A program made the translations under genes and the position numbers. The notes beneath the pieces are model-generated. The model was not told where the DNA came from, did no database searches, and was given only the letters and a program-made list of their open reading frames with translations. Shown one piece after another: positions 10,670-23,074 of a DNA stretch of 64,000 bases. This DNA is from Protopterus annectens (lineage: Eukaryota > Chordata > Ceratodontiformes > Protopteridae). The stretch spans positions 1,000,256,406 through 1,000,320,405 of the forward strand of contig NC_056747.1 in NCBI RefSeq assembly GCF_019279795.1. The letters run 5' to 3'. Position 1 is the stretch's first letter. Each line of letters starts with the position of its first letter.

Positions 10670-11500
10670 GAGAAGTTTCCTACCTGCTCATCCAGTTCAT
10701 TTATGACTGTTATAAAAAGTTCCAGTGATAGAGGGTATCCCTGTTTGATCTCTTGCAGTACCTAAAATGTCTGTTAGACTGCTCTGTTAAGAATTAATTC
10801 TTACTGTAGTGTATTGTACAAATATGAATCCATTTTTGGGTCTCTCCCCTAATTTTCTATGTCTCAAGACTTCCCACAAAAATGTTCTAATGTACAAATC
10901 AAAGTACCCCTGATTGTAGCCTCCGCTTTCTGTCAGTTCATAAAGCTTTTCAACACCTACCAGTTATTTACATGACATTCCATCACAAAGCTCCCTTTTC
11001 CCACATCTGTAAGCTTTGGGAGAAATATATCTAAACACGATGCCATCATTTTAGCAATAATTTGTAGGTTTGCATTGACTAGTGAGACAGGTCTATAAGA
11101 TTCTGGGTATTCCAGGTTATTCTGGTAAGATTACTACTGTAGCTCTCTTTATCTAATTTGAGAGACACCACCTTTCCACAGACTTTTTAAACTCCTGTTG
11201 TAATGCAGTTGCTACAATATCTTCTGCAGCTTAGAAAATTCTGCTGGATGACCATTTTGGTCCATAGGCTTAGCCCCTTTCATCAACAATCACCCTTTGC
11301 ACTTCTTTGTCTAGGACAGGGGCTTCGGATATATTGTACTCGACGGTATCTATGCTTTTTAACTTTACTAAGCAGCTCCATTTCTCCATTACTACTTTTT
11401 TTCAACACACCCTGGTCAGAATTCAGAAAGGCTTAACACAAGACCGAAGCTGCAACACAGCACTTTTCCGCATCACAATAAGCCTTTCCAATTCTTAGAC
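10670..11500 (-). pseudogene. L1/Tx1-type LINE reverse transcriptase relic
   Basis: On the minus strand, broken frames give ESYRPVSLVNANLQIIAKMM at about 11,105-11,050, which matches the L1-clade block YRPISLLNxDxKILAK. Further down comes IKQGYPLSLELFITVINEL (about 10,745-10,690), matching QGCPLSPLLF. Upstream, PMDQNGHPAEFSKL fits the GPDGxPxEFYK block. Several frameshifts and stops separate these pieces, and no FADD box was recovered. This LINE is distinct from the CR1 family. The related 3' ends at 21.3-22.6 and 49.9-50.9 kb probably belong to the same clade. Confidence 0.75.
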
Positions 11501-11844
11501 TGTCTGGCCACTAAGGTTGTCCTCTAGTGGAGGCTTCAGCATAGAGGATGGTCTTGCATGCAGAGGTGCATGATAATGCAGCACTCTGAGGTACTGGCTA
11601 ATGTTAATTAGCCATGTGCCCTCCCCCACAAATGTCTTCACTTGTTGGCTATGTACAATTTCACTGTTGTAGAAAAAAGTGACCACTGTAATACCACAGC
11701 AGTCACACATTCACTCCTTTAGGAGTGCTTCCAGTGCATAAAAATTCAATGAAGACATGGGACTGGGGGGAGGGCTGTTAGTGTGTAAGCACAGATGAGG
11801 ACATGTGTATGCTTGTCTGTAGGGGCATGAGTGAAGCTGGATGA

Positions 11845-11945
<101 letters not shown>

Positions 11946-12284
11946 GGAGTATACATGTAGGTGAACTGTTTCCATGAGTGTGATCAAGTGTGGGGGTTTT
12001 GTTGGTTGATGGGTGGATGCGTTGGTATGTGTGTGTGTCTGTATTGTGAGGGGAATGTCTTTGCCCTTACTGTATTCATGCATAACATGGACTAGTGGAT
12101 AGTAAATCAGACATTCACCCTTGGTCTGTCACCTGTGTCCATAATGGGTAGAGGCAAACTGTAAATATTTGACCACTAATGCCCTAGTTTGCACATAGTT
12201 CTAACAATAGCCTCCAGGGAATCACTTTTTGGATACATTTGAAATGCATGGGTAGGCTTGAAAAGGCCCTAGTGATCATTAGCC

Positions 12285-12396
<112 letters not shown>

Positions 12397-12564
12397 AGTC
12401 AGCAGGGTTACTGGGCTACGTATTCTGTGTTTGCCCCCCCCCCAATAATAAAAATATTTGGGAAGGATTATAATTCATATTCTGTGTTACAGTTATTAGT
12501 AATGAATCCTATAGCAATTTTAAATGTAATCTCTGTGGTAGTTCACAGGCTCATAATTAGCTAA

Positions 12565-12905
12565 TAGGTATTTATTTATTCTTTGTTAAAATGGCTAGTC
12601 TCAATAGGCTAGCTGCCTCGTTTCAGGAGAGAATTGAGGTGGTATTCAAGCTAGAGGTAATTTCCCTAGGCATTGGTTAACTTTCCCTAATCTTTTCGAT
12701 AGGTGGTGTGGGACCTTATACTTCCATCTGAGCTACTCACAACTCAGGCAGATGGGGCCTCAATTTATCATCTCATCTCATCTGCACTGCAATGCCAACA
12801 ATCCATTCCCCTGGAGTGAGAAGGAACCCACAGCCTTCTGGTCTTCCAGCACCAAAGGCGCGTGTCACTGCTGCTCTATCCAGTATGGTATGTAGCCTAG
12901 GAGAT
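12565..12905 (-). mobile_element. tRNA-derived SINE
   Basis: On the minus strand, the head near 12,890-12,800 reads gatagagcagcagtgacac, then a hairpin-like tggtgctggaagaccag, then gtgggttccttctcactcc, which resembles a Pol III B box (GGTTCRANNCC) at tRNA-like spacing. The A box is degenerate. A body of about 200 bases follows. The 3' part (12,620-12,590) contains aggcagctagcctatt, similar to the 3' end of local CR1 copies, so the tail may be LINE-derived. Confidence 0.6.
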
Positions 12906-12909
12906 CATT

Positions 12910-13375
12910 GAGGAACCTGGATCTATTTTACCACTGTTTGGATAAGTGACTAGCTAAAAATCACATAGTATGCAAATGGAGGCTTCTGAAATCAAATCCT
13001 TGACTACCGGGGGAAGCTTGTTAATATCCCTTAATCCTGTCTGCTAAATGCCAGTAAAAAGGAGTGCACTATATTGCACTTTATTAACTCATTTGTAAAC
13101 CAGGGTACCCTGCTGATCCACACAGACCTGTTTCATAAAGCATTGTCTGATTATGTGACTCATTATGAGTCATTAGACAAATGAAGATTGAACGAATTAA
13201 ACTCTGAGCTGTAGGAATCAGCTTGTTAGTAGATCATAACCTTAATCCTTTGAACTAACTGTCATTCCTGTTTGCTTCATAGAAGTCAATAAACCTGTGA
13301 GCCTGAATGAGATACAGTTCAGTGAGCAATGTAATTTACAGCTAGGATTGTGGTGACATTATTTCATTCATATAG
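12910..13375. other. Unassigned
   Basis: No gene or element recognised. Confidence 0.35.
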
Positions 13376-13379
13376 TCAT

Positions 13380-13475
13380 TCATAGTTATTACTTGCTTAT
13401 CCAGTTCAAGGTACATGTGCAAGGAGGGAATGTAAGGTAGGTGGTTAATCCTGGACACAACACCAATCCATTGCA

Positions 13476-13547
<72 letters not shown>

Positions 13548-13625
13548 CGAGGCAGTTTTGAACCTTATCAATCCATTCACCAGAAGTCTTTGAGATGTGG
13601 GTGGAAGCCAGAAACACTGACAGAA
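13380..13625 (+). repeat. Dispersed vertebrate repeat with internal (CA)n
   Basis: It reads cttgcttatccagttcaagg, then ggacacaacaccaatccattgca immediately before a (CA)n run (13,477-13,544), then ccattcaccagaagtctttga and gtgggtggaagccaga. This order resembles the common fish-type repeat with tccatcgcagggc, a CA tract, and a tctttggactgtgggaggaa block, as I remember it. It is a second, more complete copy than that at 4085-4430. Confidence 0.6.
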
Positions 13626-13769
13626 ACTAAAGTAGAAAAAGGGAAAACACAGATTCCGCACAAGAAAATAAAAGGCACTCCATCTAGGAGCCAAAATGAA
13701 GAGACACACATACAGACACAAAGACATGCAAGCAGACACGCACACAGCACACTCACAGACATCCACATA

Positions 13770-13786
13770 CACACACACACGTGTGC

Positions 13787-13863
<77 letters not shown>

Positions 13864-13864
13864 C
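13770..13864. repeat. (CA)n microsatellite with a CACGTGTG interruption
   Basis: A long CA run, preceded by imperfect CA-rich DNA from about 13,700. It lies about 230 bases from the CA run at 13,477. Confidence 0.97.
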
Positions 13865-13869
13865 TCACA

Positions 13870-16430
13870 TGAGTGCAATTTAGAAAAACCTATGGCACAT
13901 CATTGGAATATGGGGAGGAAACTGGGACATCCATGAATTCCATGCAGTCTCTGCATAGGACAAACTCTAGCCAAGAACCAAACTTTGTTTTCCAGAGTAG
14001 TGCACTTGATTGATACTGACCAATTTCAGGGGTAAACAGGTAAAATACAAAACATTTCACAAACAAAAAAGGCAGAAATGTAAGTGTAGCTTAGATTGGT
14101 TAGAAAGAAAAGCAGCATATATGCATTATAGTAAACAAGCAGAGTCAATGTACAATATTAGCAGTTTCTATAGTGGGGCACCAAAGTGGGCAATGACTAT
14201 CTATGCAGTTCTTAGCCATAGCTCTTAACTTCTTTGCTCAAGAATTCTGGACAAAGCCAAAAATATGGCAGGACAAAGGCCTAAAATCAAGCACAAATTT
14301 TAATTATTGCTCATATGAACTCAGAAAGTTTTTAGAATAACAGGTTTTGCATTAGCATGAATTTTTTGAAGGATATTAAGTCTGAAACCTAAATGTCTGC
14401 CATTATTAATGACTTCAGTCTTCAGTGAATTGCCAGAAAACCATAGATTTTACAAGGAGTAGATCAAAAATATGAGACAAAAATTTGGACAACATACGTA
14501 AGACACTGTAAACTCCAACTTTCCCCATGTGTGACCTCAATAGGAAAATGGACAATTTTCTTGTTTGTATTGCCACATTATTATATCCAAAACAATAAAC
14601 ATGAGTTAGATCAGGTAGCTTGCTGATATTACTGAAAATAAATGAAATTTATTTTTCCAGAACAGAAAGAAGTGGCTAACTTAAACTGGAAAAGGAAAGC
14701 AGTTAATATGCTGCTTAAAGCAGTTTGTGCTAAGGAGTGTACTGCTGTCAGTGTCATTTATGCAGATAATCTATGTACATTTAGGAAGGCAATGTCAGTG
14801 CTCAAATTGCTGATGACAGATGGGCAGTTACCTAACCACCTGTCAGGTACACACCTTAGTACATTCCCGTGGGCTATAAATCAGCATTCAAAGTGTTGCA
14901 ACCGTCACTTTTCTGCAAGTCTCACACGCACACACATATACTTGAGCTTGTAAATCAGACAACAAACCGAGTTTTCAAAAAGCACATTTGAAAAGACACT
15001 AATAAATCCTTTAAACCACTCATTGTAATTTAATTAATGAAAAAGCACATTTTGACTGTCACTTTCTGTTTTTTTCTGAAGCTGACAACGTTCACTGTTT
15101 AAATGAAGAAAGATAGAAAAGAAAAGATGGGGAAAAAAGAAAATAATTGGCCCCTTATTCATGCAGGCACAAAAAACAATTACTTTACTTTTTCCATCAT
15201 CCTCCATTTTATCTATTCTGCAAATGGAAACTCGTCAAATTACTATATGATAATCAGCCCGCTGAAGATGTAAACACTTCATCTGGAGAACTATAATTTT
15301 GTGTCCTTAAACAAAATACATAGGATTTGAAAAATGTGAGTCACTCAGGTTGCAAAGTTGCTCTGCACACTTAGTGTGTATAGTAGGAAAATGCCTGAGA
15401 ACAGTTATTAGAGATGTTGCAGTGAGATATCACTGGGGCTACAAACATTCTTCAATGAAATGCTAGAGACCAAAAATCTTATCTGACCACTAAAGATGAT
15501 AAGGCTTTGAAACTTCTATTTCTGGTTCACACTGAACTTCAAAGGGGATATACAGCTGTCAAAAGGTCTGAGCCACAGTGTCAGGGAACCCTTAAGTGAC
15601 ACATCTGAGTGAGTGTTCCTAACATTTAGAATGGATGCAGTATAAATGAATTATAACAAGCTAACAGAAATTTGCTAAGTTAGCATTTGTATAAATTCTG
15701 TAAATGTCACAAAAATTGCATATAAACATAAAGTCAAATGAAACTAACAGCTTGTACCACAGGACAGAATGAAAACTAAAAGCTGTGAGAATGATTAATG
15801 TAAAAGCTTATCAGCGCCTATTTTAACCAATCCAGACTGCTAAGAACTACAAGACATAGCCATCATTCAAAAAACTCATAACCCCGAACTGCATGTCACT
15901 GTTATCAAGCTCTGCAATTACTGCAAAACAGTAACCAAATACCATAAAATGAGGTTACTTTAAAGGAAAGCAGACATCTGGGTAAATGAATCCCACAATT
16001 TTGAAAAATGATATTAGCTCCATCTCAGGATGGTGATAAAAGAAAAGATTACATAATTCTTGATATTGGATGTGTCAGATTTCCTGATATTGTTATCTTG
16101 CCAAACACTTTGTTTTACTCTTTGTTGCACAAAACATCTTCACCTTTTTACCACTTATATGCATACTTCACCAGCGACAAGAATTGCATATTTTTAAGAT
16201 TTACAAATTCTTCCACAAAATATTGACCTTCTACCTAACAAAATACTTAATCAAAGCCATGCAACTGTGGTAAAATGTTATGCCTGATTAATTTAGAGCT
16301 TGTAATGCTGATATCTCCATTACTCTCATGTATGTGCTCAGCCTTTAGAAAAGATGCATTTACTGTCACATGAAAAATGCCAATTGCCATTCCTCTGTCT
16401 AAGCCTCCTCGATTTTCATATTTTATTATT
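13870..16430. other. Unassigned AT-rich DNA
   Basis: Small open frames at 14,010-14,228, 14,642-14,953 and 16,008-16,226 have no recognisable motif, and none begins or ends with clear splice sites that I could defend. No mobile element was recognised. Confidence 0.35.
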
Positions 16431-16434
16431 GTTT

Positions 16435-17400
16435 ACTTATTTTATTTATTATCTGCCAACAAGGTATGGGGGCTGGTCCAGGGACCCATTTTAGCCACAA
16501 CCCAGGGAAAAGGCACACAGTAATGCAGAAATAGACAACAATAAGTGGTTAATAATAAACAAGTAGAATATGGATCTTCCTTACTAAAAGCCAAATGTGG
16601 TGTAAATCAGATTGCAACTCCTTTGTCACATCTGCTGAGCTGCAACTTGTTGACTGGATTTTCCCATAGAGAATCATTGCTAGTGCTGTTTCAAAGTTAT
16701 TGTGTGTTTTCACTTTCTTCTATGGTTATATGAAATGGAGTTACAAACAAGGGTATCAGGGTAAGTATCCCTTATAAATTATGTTTTTTTTTTCATCCAA
16801 ATGGCATTTCAACTTGTGGGGGTCATCTAGTTGCAGGATTGTCCAGATGTAACATATGGATTCATGGGCCCCTAGCAGTTCAGCAAATGGCATTTTCAGT
16901 GTACGTACATCGAGCATGCAATTCATTACACTGTTTATAGTGACATTATGGTACAGTGATAATCAGGAAATTTGTCCTTTCCCCACTGCAGTGCAATCTC
17001 AGAGTCGGTATATATAATTAGTAGGGGGTATGGGGGGGTGCAGCCTCCCACATGAGTGAAATTCAATGAATAACATTTCTGACAAAATGCCATTCACTGA
17101 AGTTCACTTTGATGAAGTGATATAGACCCAAATTCACAGTGGAACAAAGATATCTTTCCATAAAGTTTAAATACTCATACTGTTGCAAGTGTTTCTGCAT
17201 GCAATAATATCATAAAGTACACTGCATAAGCCTTTACTGGCAAAAAAAAAAGAAAATAATAAAACATATATTTAACAAGTTATTTATACTGTGATGGAAG
17301 AATACCTTCAAACTGTTAAACATGCTGAAGTTTATAAACTATATGACACTATTTTCTAGAGTGCTAAGACAGTTACAGATATATTAGTAATGTTATTAAT
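16435..17400. other. Unassigned; possible unknown dispersed repeats
   Basis: The stretch 16,440-16,520 (tatgggggctggtccaggga, then cacaacccagggaaaagg) and the G-rich tagggggtatgggggggtgc at 17,020 look repeat-like. The second resembles the gcagggggcaagccctgcc part of the insert at 46,350. No family could be named. Confidence 0.3.
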
Positions 17401-17409
17401 GTAATTTAT

Positions 17410-17600
17410 TGCAGAACCGGTCATCCATTCCTTATAACAATGACATCTGAAATTTGCAAAGAAAGCTTCCATAGTTCAGATTCAAATGCATCATATTTCT
17501 GTTTATTTTTGATATGCTGAGGCAAGGAATTCCATACTTCAAGACCAAGCCTGTAGAATGCTTTCTCAGACCACTAAAGCCCAAGCAGAGTGTTTTGGTT
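17410..17600 (-). pseudogene. C-terminal relic of a LINE reverse transcriptase
   Basis: A minus-strand frame gives FYRLGLEVWNSLPQHIKN, then about 15 residues later FESELWKLSLQI. This is the WNSLPxxI ... F...L block that closes the protein in CR1/L2/Jockey-type LINEs. The sequence differs from the local CR1 family, which has LWNRLPIHVK. The upstream side on the minus strand is the dispersed repeat at 17,640-18,170. Confidence 0.5.
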
Positions 17601-17639
17601 TTAAGGCTCCTATATCCTTAATGAATACTAATTTGTGTG

Positions 17640-18170
17640 ACACCCCAGCACTGGCCCAGTAATCAAGGAGCCTCAGTCCTCATCACTGGCAATATCTAGG
17701 CTACATACACACTGGGAGGATGACAAGTACACAGACAGTAAATTGCAATTTCCCTTAAAAGCACAGAGAGATCATAGTCAGTCTGGGTCTGGGTTCTCTC
17801 TCTTTCTCCAGATCTCCAATAAGACTCCTCATTGGCACAGCTATAGAGTTGAGATCTCAGCTCAATGGCTAAGCTAAGACCACCAGCATGCTCTCTGTCC
17901 AACCAGTGCTTCATGTCCCTACCCAAGTAGCTGACACACACACATTTTGAGATTTGATTTATATACAAACATACACACACATCTGGGGAAAGGATGGCAT
18001 GAGTTTACTGGCTATGCCCACTTCTGCCCACACTATAAGGAAGTTCCAGCTGCCACCAGCGACCCTTATCAGATACTATAAGGCCCTTAGCAAAGGGTGT
18101 CCAATCTTACTGTTAATATTAATCCAAATGGTAGTCATACCAAGAGCAAGGCTATTTAGGAGTGGCCTTG
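17640..18170 (-). repeat. Dispersed repeat A, copy 1
   Basis: This segment is the reverse complement of 43,440-44,110 at moderate-to-high similarity. Shared blocks include actggcccag, tcaaggagcct, caagtagctgacac, tcagatact and agcaaagggtgtccaat. A short CA stretch (17,934-17,943) sits where the other copy has a 158-base (GT)n. It is non-coding as far as I can see. Family unknown, possibly part of a LINE because the LINE C-terminal relic lies directly beside it. Confidence 0.75.
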
Positions 18171-18229
18171 TCTCACAAATATCAGCCATAAAGACAGGTA
18201 TAAATATATTTAATAATAAATAGTAAAAG

Positions 18230-20330
18230 AACAAGACGATAGTAAGCAATCAGTTACATCACAGTTCAAAAATCACAGGAAATATTTAAAACAGCATTGC
18301 AGGACAGTCTCAAATAAATACAGAAAACATCTAAATTAATCTTTACTATATTCCTAACTCTATCTAAAAGAATTATTATGCCCTAAAACAAACTTACTTA
18401 CAGAGCAAGTTAAGTGCAGCTGTGATGATGAGTGGATGTTTCCAGGTCAAAGAGAAAATACAAAATGCACAGTCTCTCTCTGAGAGAGTTCTTAAATTAA
18501 TATCAAATATTACTGCTGGGTTAGCTAGGATGACATCACTTTTTGTCAACTGACTTCGGATCCCAGGCCAAATTCCCTTTTGTCAGAAACTAACAGAATT
18601 TAACATCTCTGTGTGAAAAATATATATCTCTCAGATGTTTTCAGATCCGGAAAGTCATAAAACAATAAAACACTTCTGTATCTCAAACCTAGTAATTATT
18701 TCCCTTTCAAGACAATGCAAAAAATTGTCTAGCTCTAGACATTGTGTCTGCTACCCTGAAATTGAGAGAGAACTTTTATAGCACAATAGTAAAACAATTT
18801 CATTTCAACATATTTTCTTAAAGTTTTGCAAGTTAACCTTTTATGTTCCAGCTTCTACTGTTAAAACATATACAGACTATTCATGTCTCTTCTTTCTTCT
18901 ATGTAAAGGGCTAGAAATTGATACTAGAAACTAATTTAAGGAACATGTATCTGCCTATCATATCCTATGTGATCCATAACATGATTTTAGTCTGATAACA
19001 TCATGAGTACTGGTTTACTGTTCCTCTTCAGCTTAATGTACTGTAATATAGACCACTGAATTCAATGGCCTAACTAAAGAATTTAATTCCATTTCCTTCC
19101 ATCCAGCCCCATATATCTGATCAACCTAACTCTAGCCTCCATTTTAATATTACAAACTGATTCAGCCAAGTCCAGAGAAGAATATTCAGGGCACTGACTG
19201 ACTAAGCAATCTCCTGTCACACACCATTCACTAGAAGAGTTCTTCTGAAAGCTGTCTTATGGCTACAGATTTCCAGTTTGTTCTTCAGGATCCTTACCAT
19301 GAAAAAGCTGCAACTACAAAATTTCTATGTATAGATTATGGGAACCTTACTGTTTGCCATCAGCCAGTTAATTAATGCTCAGAACATCATCACTGGGAAG
19401 TTGCTAATGATTTATAACGTGTAATCATAGTTAGACTCAAGAGAATTGTGAGAAAATGAGTACTGCACTTTTCTTATTTTTACCCTGTTCTCTGAGTTTA
19501 TGCAGTCAAAGAGAAGTGTCTATACATTTTTGGGGCTTCACACCCATCACTGGGTGGAGGGGGCTAGCCCTCTCAAAAGAAATGTTTTTGTTCACTGTTT
19601 AAATAAGATGCAATTATTCATCACAAACCTGCAGATTATCTTCCCCTGCTAAGATATGTTTGAGTACTGTGCCCATATACTTGGCACCACTTTTGGCCAT
19701 GATCTAATCTCCAAAGAAGATTATATCAAGTAAAATATTCATCTGTATCAAATTTGATAACACAGGCTAAGCTATAGAAAAAAAAATTTCAGCAAGAACA
19801 CCTGCTGTCCATTTGAGGAGTACAAACAAAATCTAACACATTAGATGCTTTTGAAATCTTGATGGACTCTCTCTCTTCATTTTTAGGGGAAACAAAATCA
19901 CTAAACGGAACTGAACTAAATTCAAACTGCCAAAAAAGAAATGAAATGAAAAATAAAAATAAAAAACACTCATCAAAAATGCACACTGTGCAATAATACA
20001 CAGAACTATCAACAGTATTTCTTAACCATAGTTAATGCCTCCAGTGACCCATATACAGGTCACAAGACCCTATAACTCTAACTGTAAGTGTAATTCAAAC
20101 TTAAATTCCAAACATTTTCCTAGAGTTCCAAACATAACAGCAACCTTAATCCTAAATCTAACTCTAAAGACACAGTAACAAAAAACAAACAAACCCAGGG
20201 ATTCAGAAAGAATCCCAGTGCTAGTAGTAAGAGCTGCATCTGAAAGGTCTGCATATGTAATACAGGAATTTGCAATTTGGAGACATGTTAGCAGCAATGA
20301 GGAAAGACCTCATTATCAGCTAATCTGCAT
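18230..20330. other. Unassigned AT-rich DNA
   Basis: No gene or recognisable element seen. The small minus-strand frames at 19,789-20,001 and 20,070-20,297 carry no motif. Confidence 0.35.
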
Positions 20331-20411
20331 GTCTCTGAATTGCCCTTAACTACTGCTAGTGCTAATCTGCTCTTTCCTTCAGTACTTAGCACTGTTACCC
20401 CATTCACTCTC

Positions 20412-20451
20412 TCACACACATATACGCACATTCAAACACACATACACTCAT

Positions 20452-20512
<61 letters not shown>

Positions 20513-20520
20513 CGCACACA
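20412..20520. repeat. (CA)n microsatellite, imperfect ends
   Basis: Pure CA from about 20,452 to 20,505, with CG-interrupted CA on the right and imperfect CA on the left. Confidence 0.97.
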
Positions 20521-20733
20521 TCTTTCCTGCCCCTGAGTTGACAGAACATCCCCAATATCACATTTTATTTTTATCCCTGCACCGTAAATCACGGATTGTT
20601 ACAATCAGTCAATAATGCCAGACATTACAGTTTAATTTTTCATGTCATTCATAAAGTGCAAGATGATGCTAGACATTTTGCTCTATTAACTTTTAAAATG
20701 AGTCCAGCCACTTCTTTAACAATTCTCCCTGGT

Positions 20734-20827
20734 GCCACCTAGTGATTTGCTGTGTTAACACAATCCAAACAGTTAAATAAAGAAGAAACATGAGCATCAG
20801 TGTGATGCTCATGCCACCTAGTGATTT
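20734..20827. repeat. 15-base direct repeat enclosing a perfect hairpin
   Basis: gccacctagtgattt occurs at 20,734-20,748 and again at 20,813-20,827. The 64 bases between end in a perfect hairpin, catgagcatca-gtg-tgatgctcatg (20,789-20,813). A short insertion with target duplication, or replication slippage, would both give this picture. Confidence 0.75.
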
Positions 20828-21002
20828 CCCAGCTTTTTAGAAGTGTCCCAACACATGGACACACACAAATCCTTCTAAACTGTAAGTGACTTTAAGGCAC
20901 TATGTAAAGTGTATCCCAGGTGTCTTTCCCTAACCCCAGTATTGGAGGATTTACTTGTTAACCTAGGGGAGTACTAACCCCCCCATACTGTGATCTCCCA
21001 GG

Positions 21003-21017
21003 CACACACACACACAG

Positions 21018-21083
<66 letters not shown>
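21003..21083. repeat. (CA)n microsatellite with two GA interruptions
   Basis: About 40 CA units interrupted twice by CAGA. Confidence 0.97.
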
Positions 21084-21085
<2 letters not shown>

Positions 21086-21319
21086 AAACTTGCAGTCCAA
21101 CACATACATACATACACACAAAAATCCCCCAAATGCTACCTGTCCACTAAACTCCCTTGCACTTATTTCTACCATGATGGGTGAACACAAGCTTTTGACC
21201 ATGTTTATTAATTAATTAGTTCACTAATTAATTAATTAATTAATGTCTGTTAACTGGGAAGGTAGACTGGTCTGAGGAATTTTTCAATCATGACCTAGGT
21301 CCTGAAAGTAAAAGATTTT

Positions 21320-22575
21320 GTTTTAAACACCTTTATTGAATTATCACTTAGAATACAGGCAAATTTGCATTTATATAAAAACAATCAAACCATATTAACA
21401 AGCTTACATTTACAAGCATTATTCATCACATATATTGTTATATATCATATTATCTAAGCAATATTGTATAAATTATTCAGTGTCTGCCTTTTTTTAAACC
21501 TCAGTCCTCTTCCAAATCATTTTTTCTGCATGAATCGCACCAAACATTTCTATTTGTTTAAACAAGAAACATCTTCATTATAGTATCACTTATGACACAG
21601 GTAACCAGACATCCATTGAAATGAAAACAAACCAGATTGACATATCTTTAGTTGCAAACATTATACATCATTTATAATCTATCTATCCAGTCACTGTCAG
21701 TCAAACATCACATATCTCATTCAAATCCTACGTTCTTTTAAACCTCATTCTTTGAAAAAACATTATTCTGCATGTATTGTTCTCACAATTCCCATTTGTC
21801 TCTATGTAATTTGCTCATACCATTTTCTAAAGATCCCATTTCAAGTTGTTTTATTTCTGTTACTATAGCCACTACTTCTAGTGCAGTTGGTTTACACTTT
21901 GATCTCCATTTTCTAGTTATTGCTTTTTGGGCAGCCACCATAATTAGACTCAGCATGGCCTTATTATGTCTAGGCAATTCTGATTCTGTATCATAGCTCA
22001 AAAAATAATTTCTTTAGTTATACCAATTTGCTCAAGCAGAGTCTCTGATAGTGTAGTCTGCAGGGAATTTATAAAGTTTGCCAACTCATTACACTCCCAA
22101 AAAATATGTTCCCAATTGTCTCTTTCTTACCCATCACACATTCAACATTTGCTATTTGCCTGAGGAATATTTTTTGCATTCTACTTGGGGTATACAAATA
22201 CCTATATAAATGCTTCCAAACAAAGATCCTAAAGCTTCTAGCCTTTATTGCCTATTTGGGAATATATGCCCACATTGTTTCTTTGTGAATTGCTTATCCA
22301 ATCTCACTTCCTAATCCATTCTAACATCCTTTGATTGATTTTTATAGTTATCATGCGATATTTTGTAGGCTCTAGTGATTATCCTTTTTTAACAGCAGCT
22401 TCTGTTCTATAGTCTACTAAAAACTCTACCAGTGCTGGTCTTTCACTTAGGATCCTCTTATTTCTTTCTCTTTGCCTGTACCCTGATATTAATCCTAGAA
22501 AGGGAAGGCAAACTCTAGCCTGCAGTCCAACTAAATTCTTGGCCTCTTCCCATTCTATTACCTTTTCCTGTCTAA
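21320..22575 (-). pseudogene. L1/Tx1-type LINE, ORF2 C-terminus and 3' UTR
   Basis: The minus strand gives QEKVIEWEEAKNLVGLQARV at about 22,565-22,505, later NWEHIFWECNELANF (about 22,120-22,080), and then LSLIMVAAQKAITRKWRSK (about 21,960-21,900). These match the L1-clade C-terminal pattern: HxFWEC, then LLIAARKxIxxxWKS with a following PTxxEW-like segment (PTALEVVAIV). The coding part ends near 21,785. Below it lie 3' UTR-like segments at 21,580-21,740 and 21,320-21,500. RT and endonuclease are absent (5'-truncated), and frames are broken. Confidence 0.8.
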
Positions 22576-22586
22576 TGTATTAAAGT

Positions 22587-22900
22587 ATCATTTATGACAC
22601 AGGCAACTACACATCCATACAAATGAAAACAAACCAGATTGACATATCTTTAGTTGCGAACATTATACATCACTTATAATCTCTCCAGTCATTGTCAGTC
22701 AAACATTACATAGATCATTCAAATTCTGCTTTCTTTTAAACAGTCTTCCTACAAAACTTTATTCTACATGTATTGTTCCATAATTCCCATTTTTCTCTAT
22801 GTAATTTGCTCCTATGCTAGGTAAACAAAGTTTGGGTCCTTTGTTAGTTTTCTCCTGAAAATTCCAGCCCCTCTTGCCTATTGTCTATATCCCTAATTGC
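22587..22900 (-). mobile_element. L1-type 3' UTR, second copy
   Basis: 22,587-22,745 repeats 21,582-21,735 almost base for base. Both contain atgacacagg, aacaaaccagattgacatat and acattatacatca. So a second 3' end of the same LINE lies directly next to the first. A third copy is at 63,790-63,900. Confidence 0.8.
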
Positions 22901-23074
22901 TTGAAGGCAAGACATTGTACAAATACACAATTGGTGATATCCATAATAATACATGCAAAGAAACATTAGTAAAATACAGTTGGTAAAATACGGCTGGTAA
23001 ATACTTAATCAACTTATACAAGGCATAATAGTAGTGAAGCACTTCAATATACATGCACTACATAAATCTAAAAA

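Noticed and set aside
12800-12900. Functional tRNA gene
   Set aside because: Only B-box-like wording with a degenerate A box and no foldable acceptor stem; it continues into a SINE body.
15258-15295. ctgaagatgtaaacacttca as a hammerhead
   Set aside because: The bases after CTGAAGA do not give stem II followed by GAAA in the right place.
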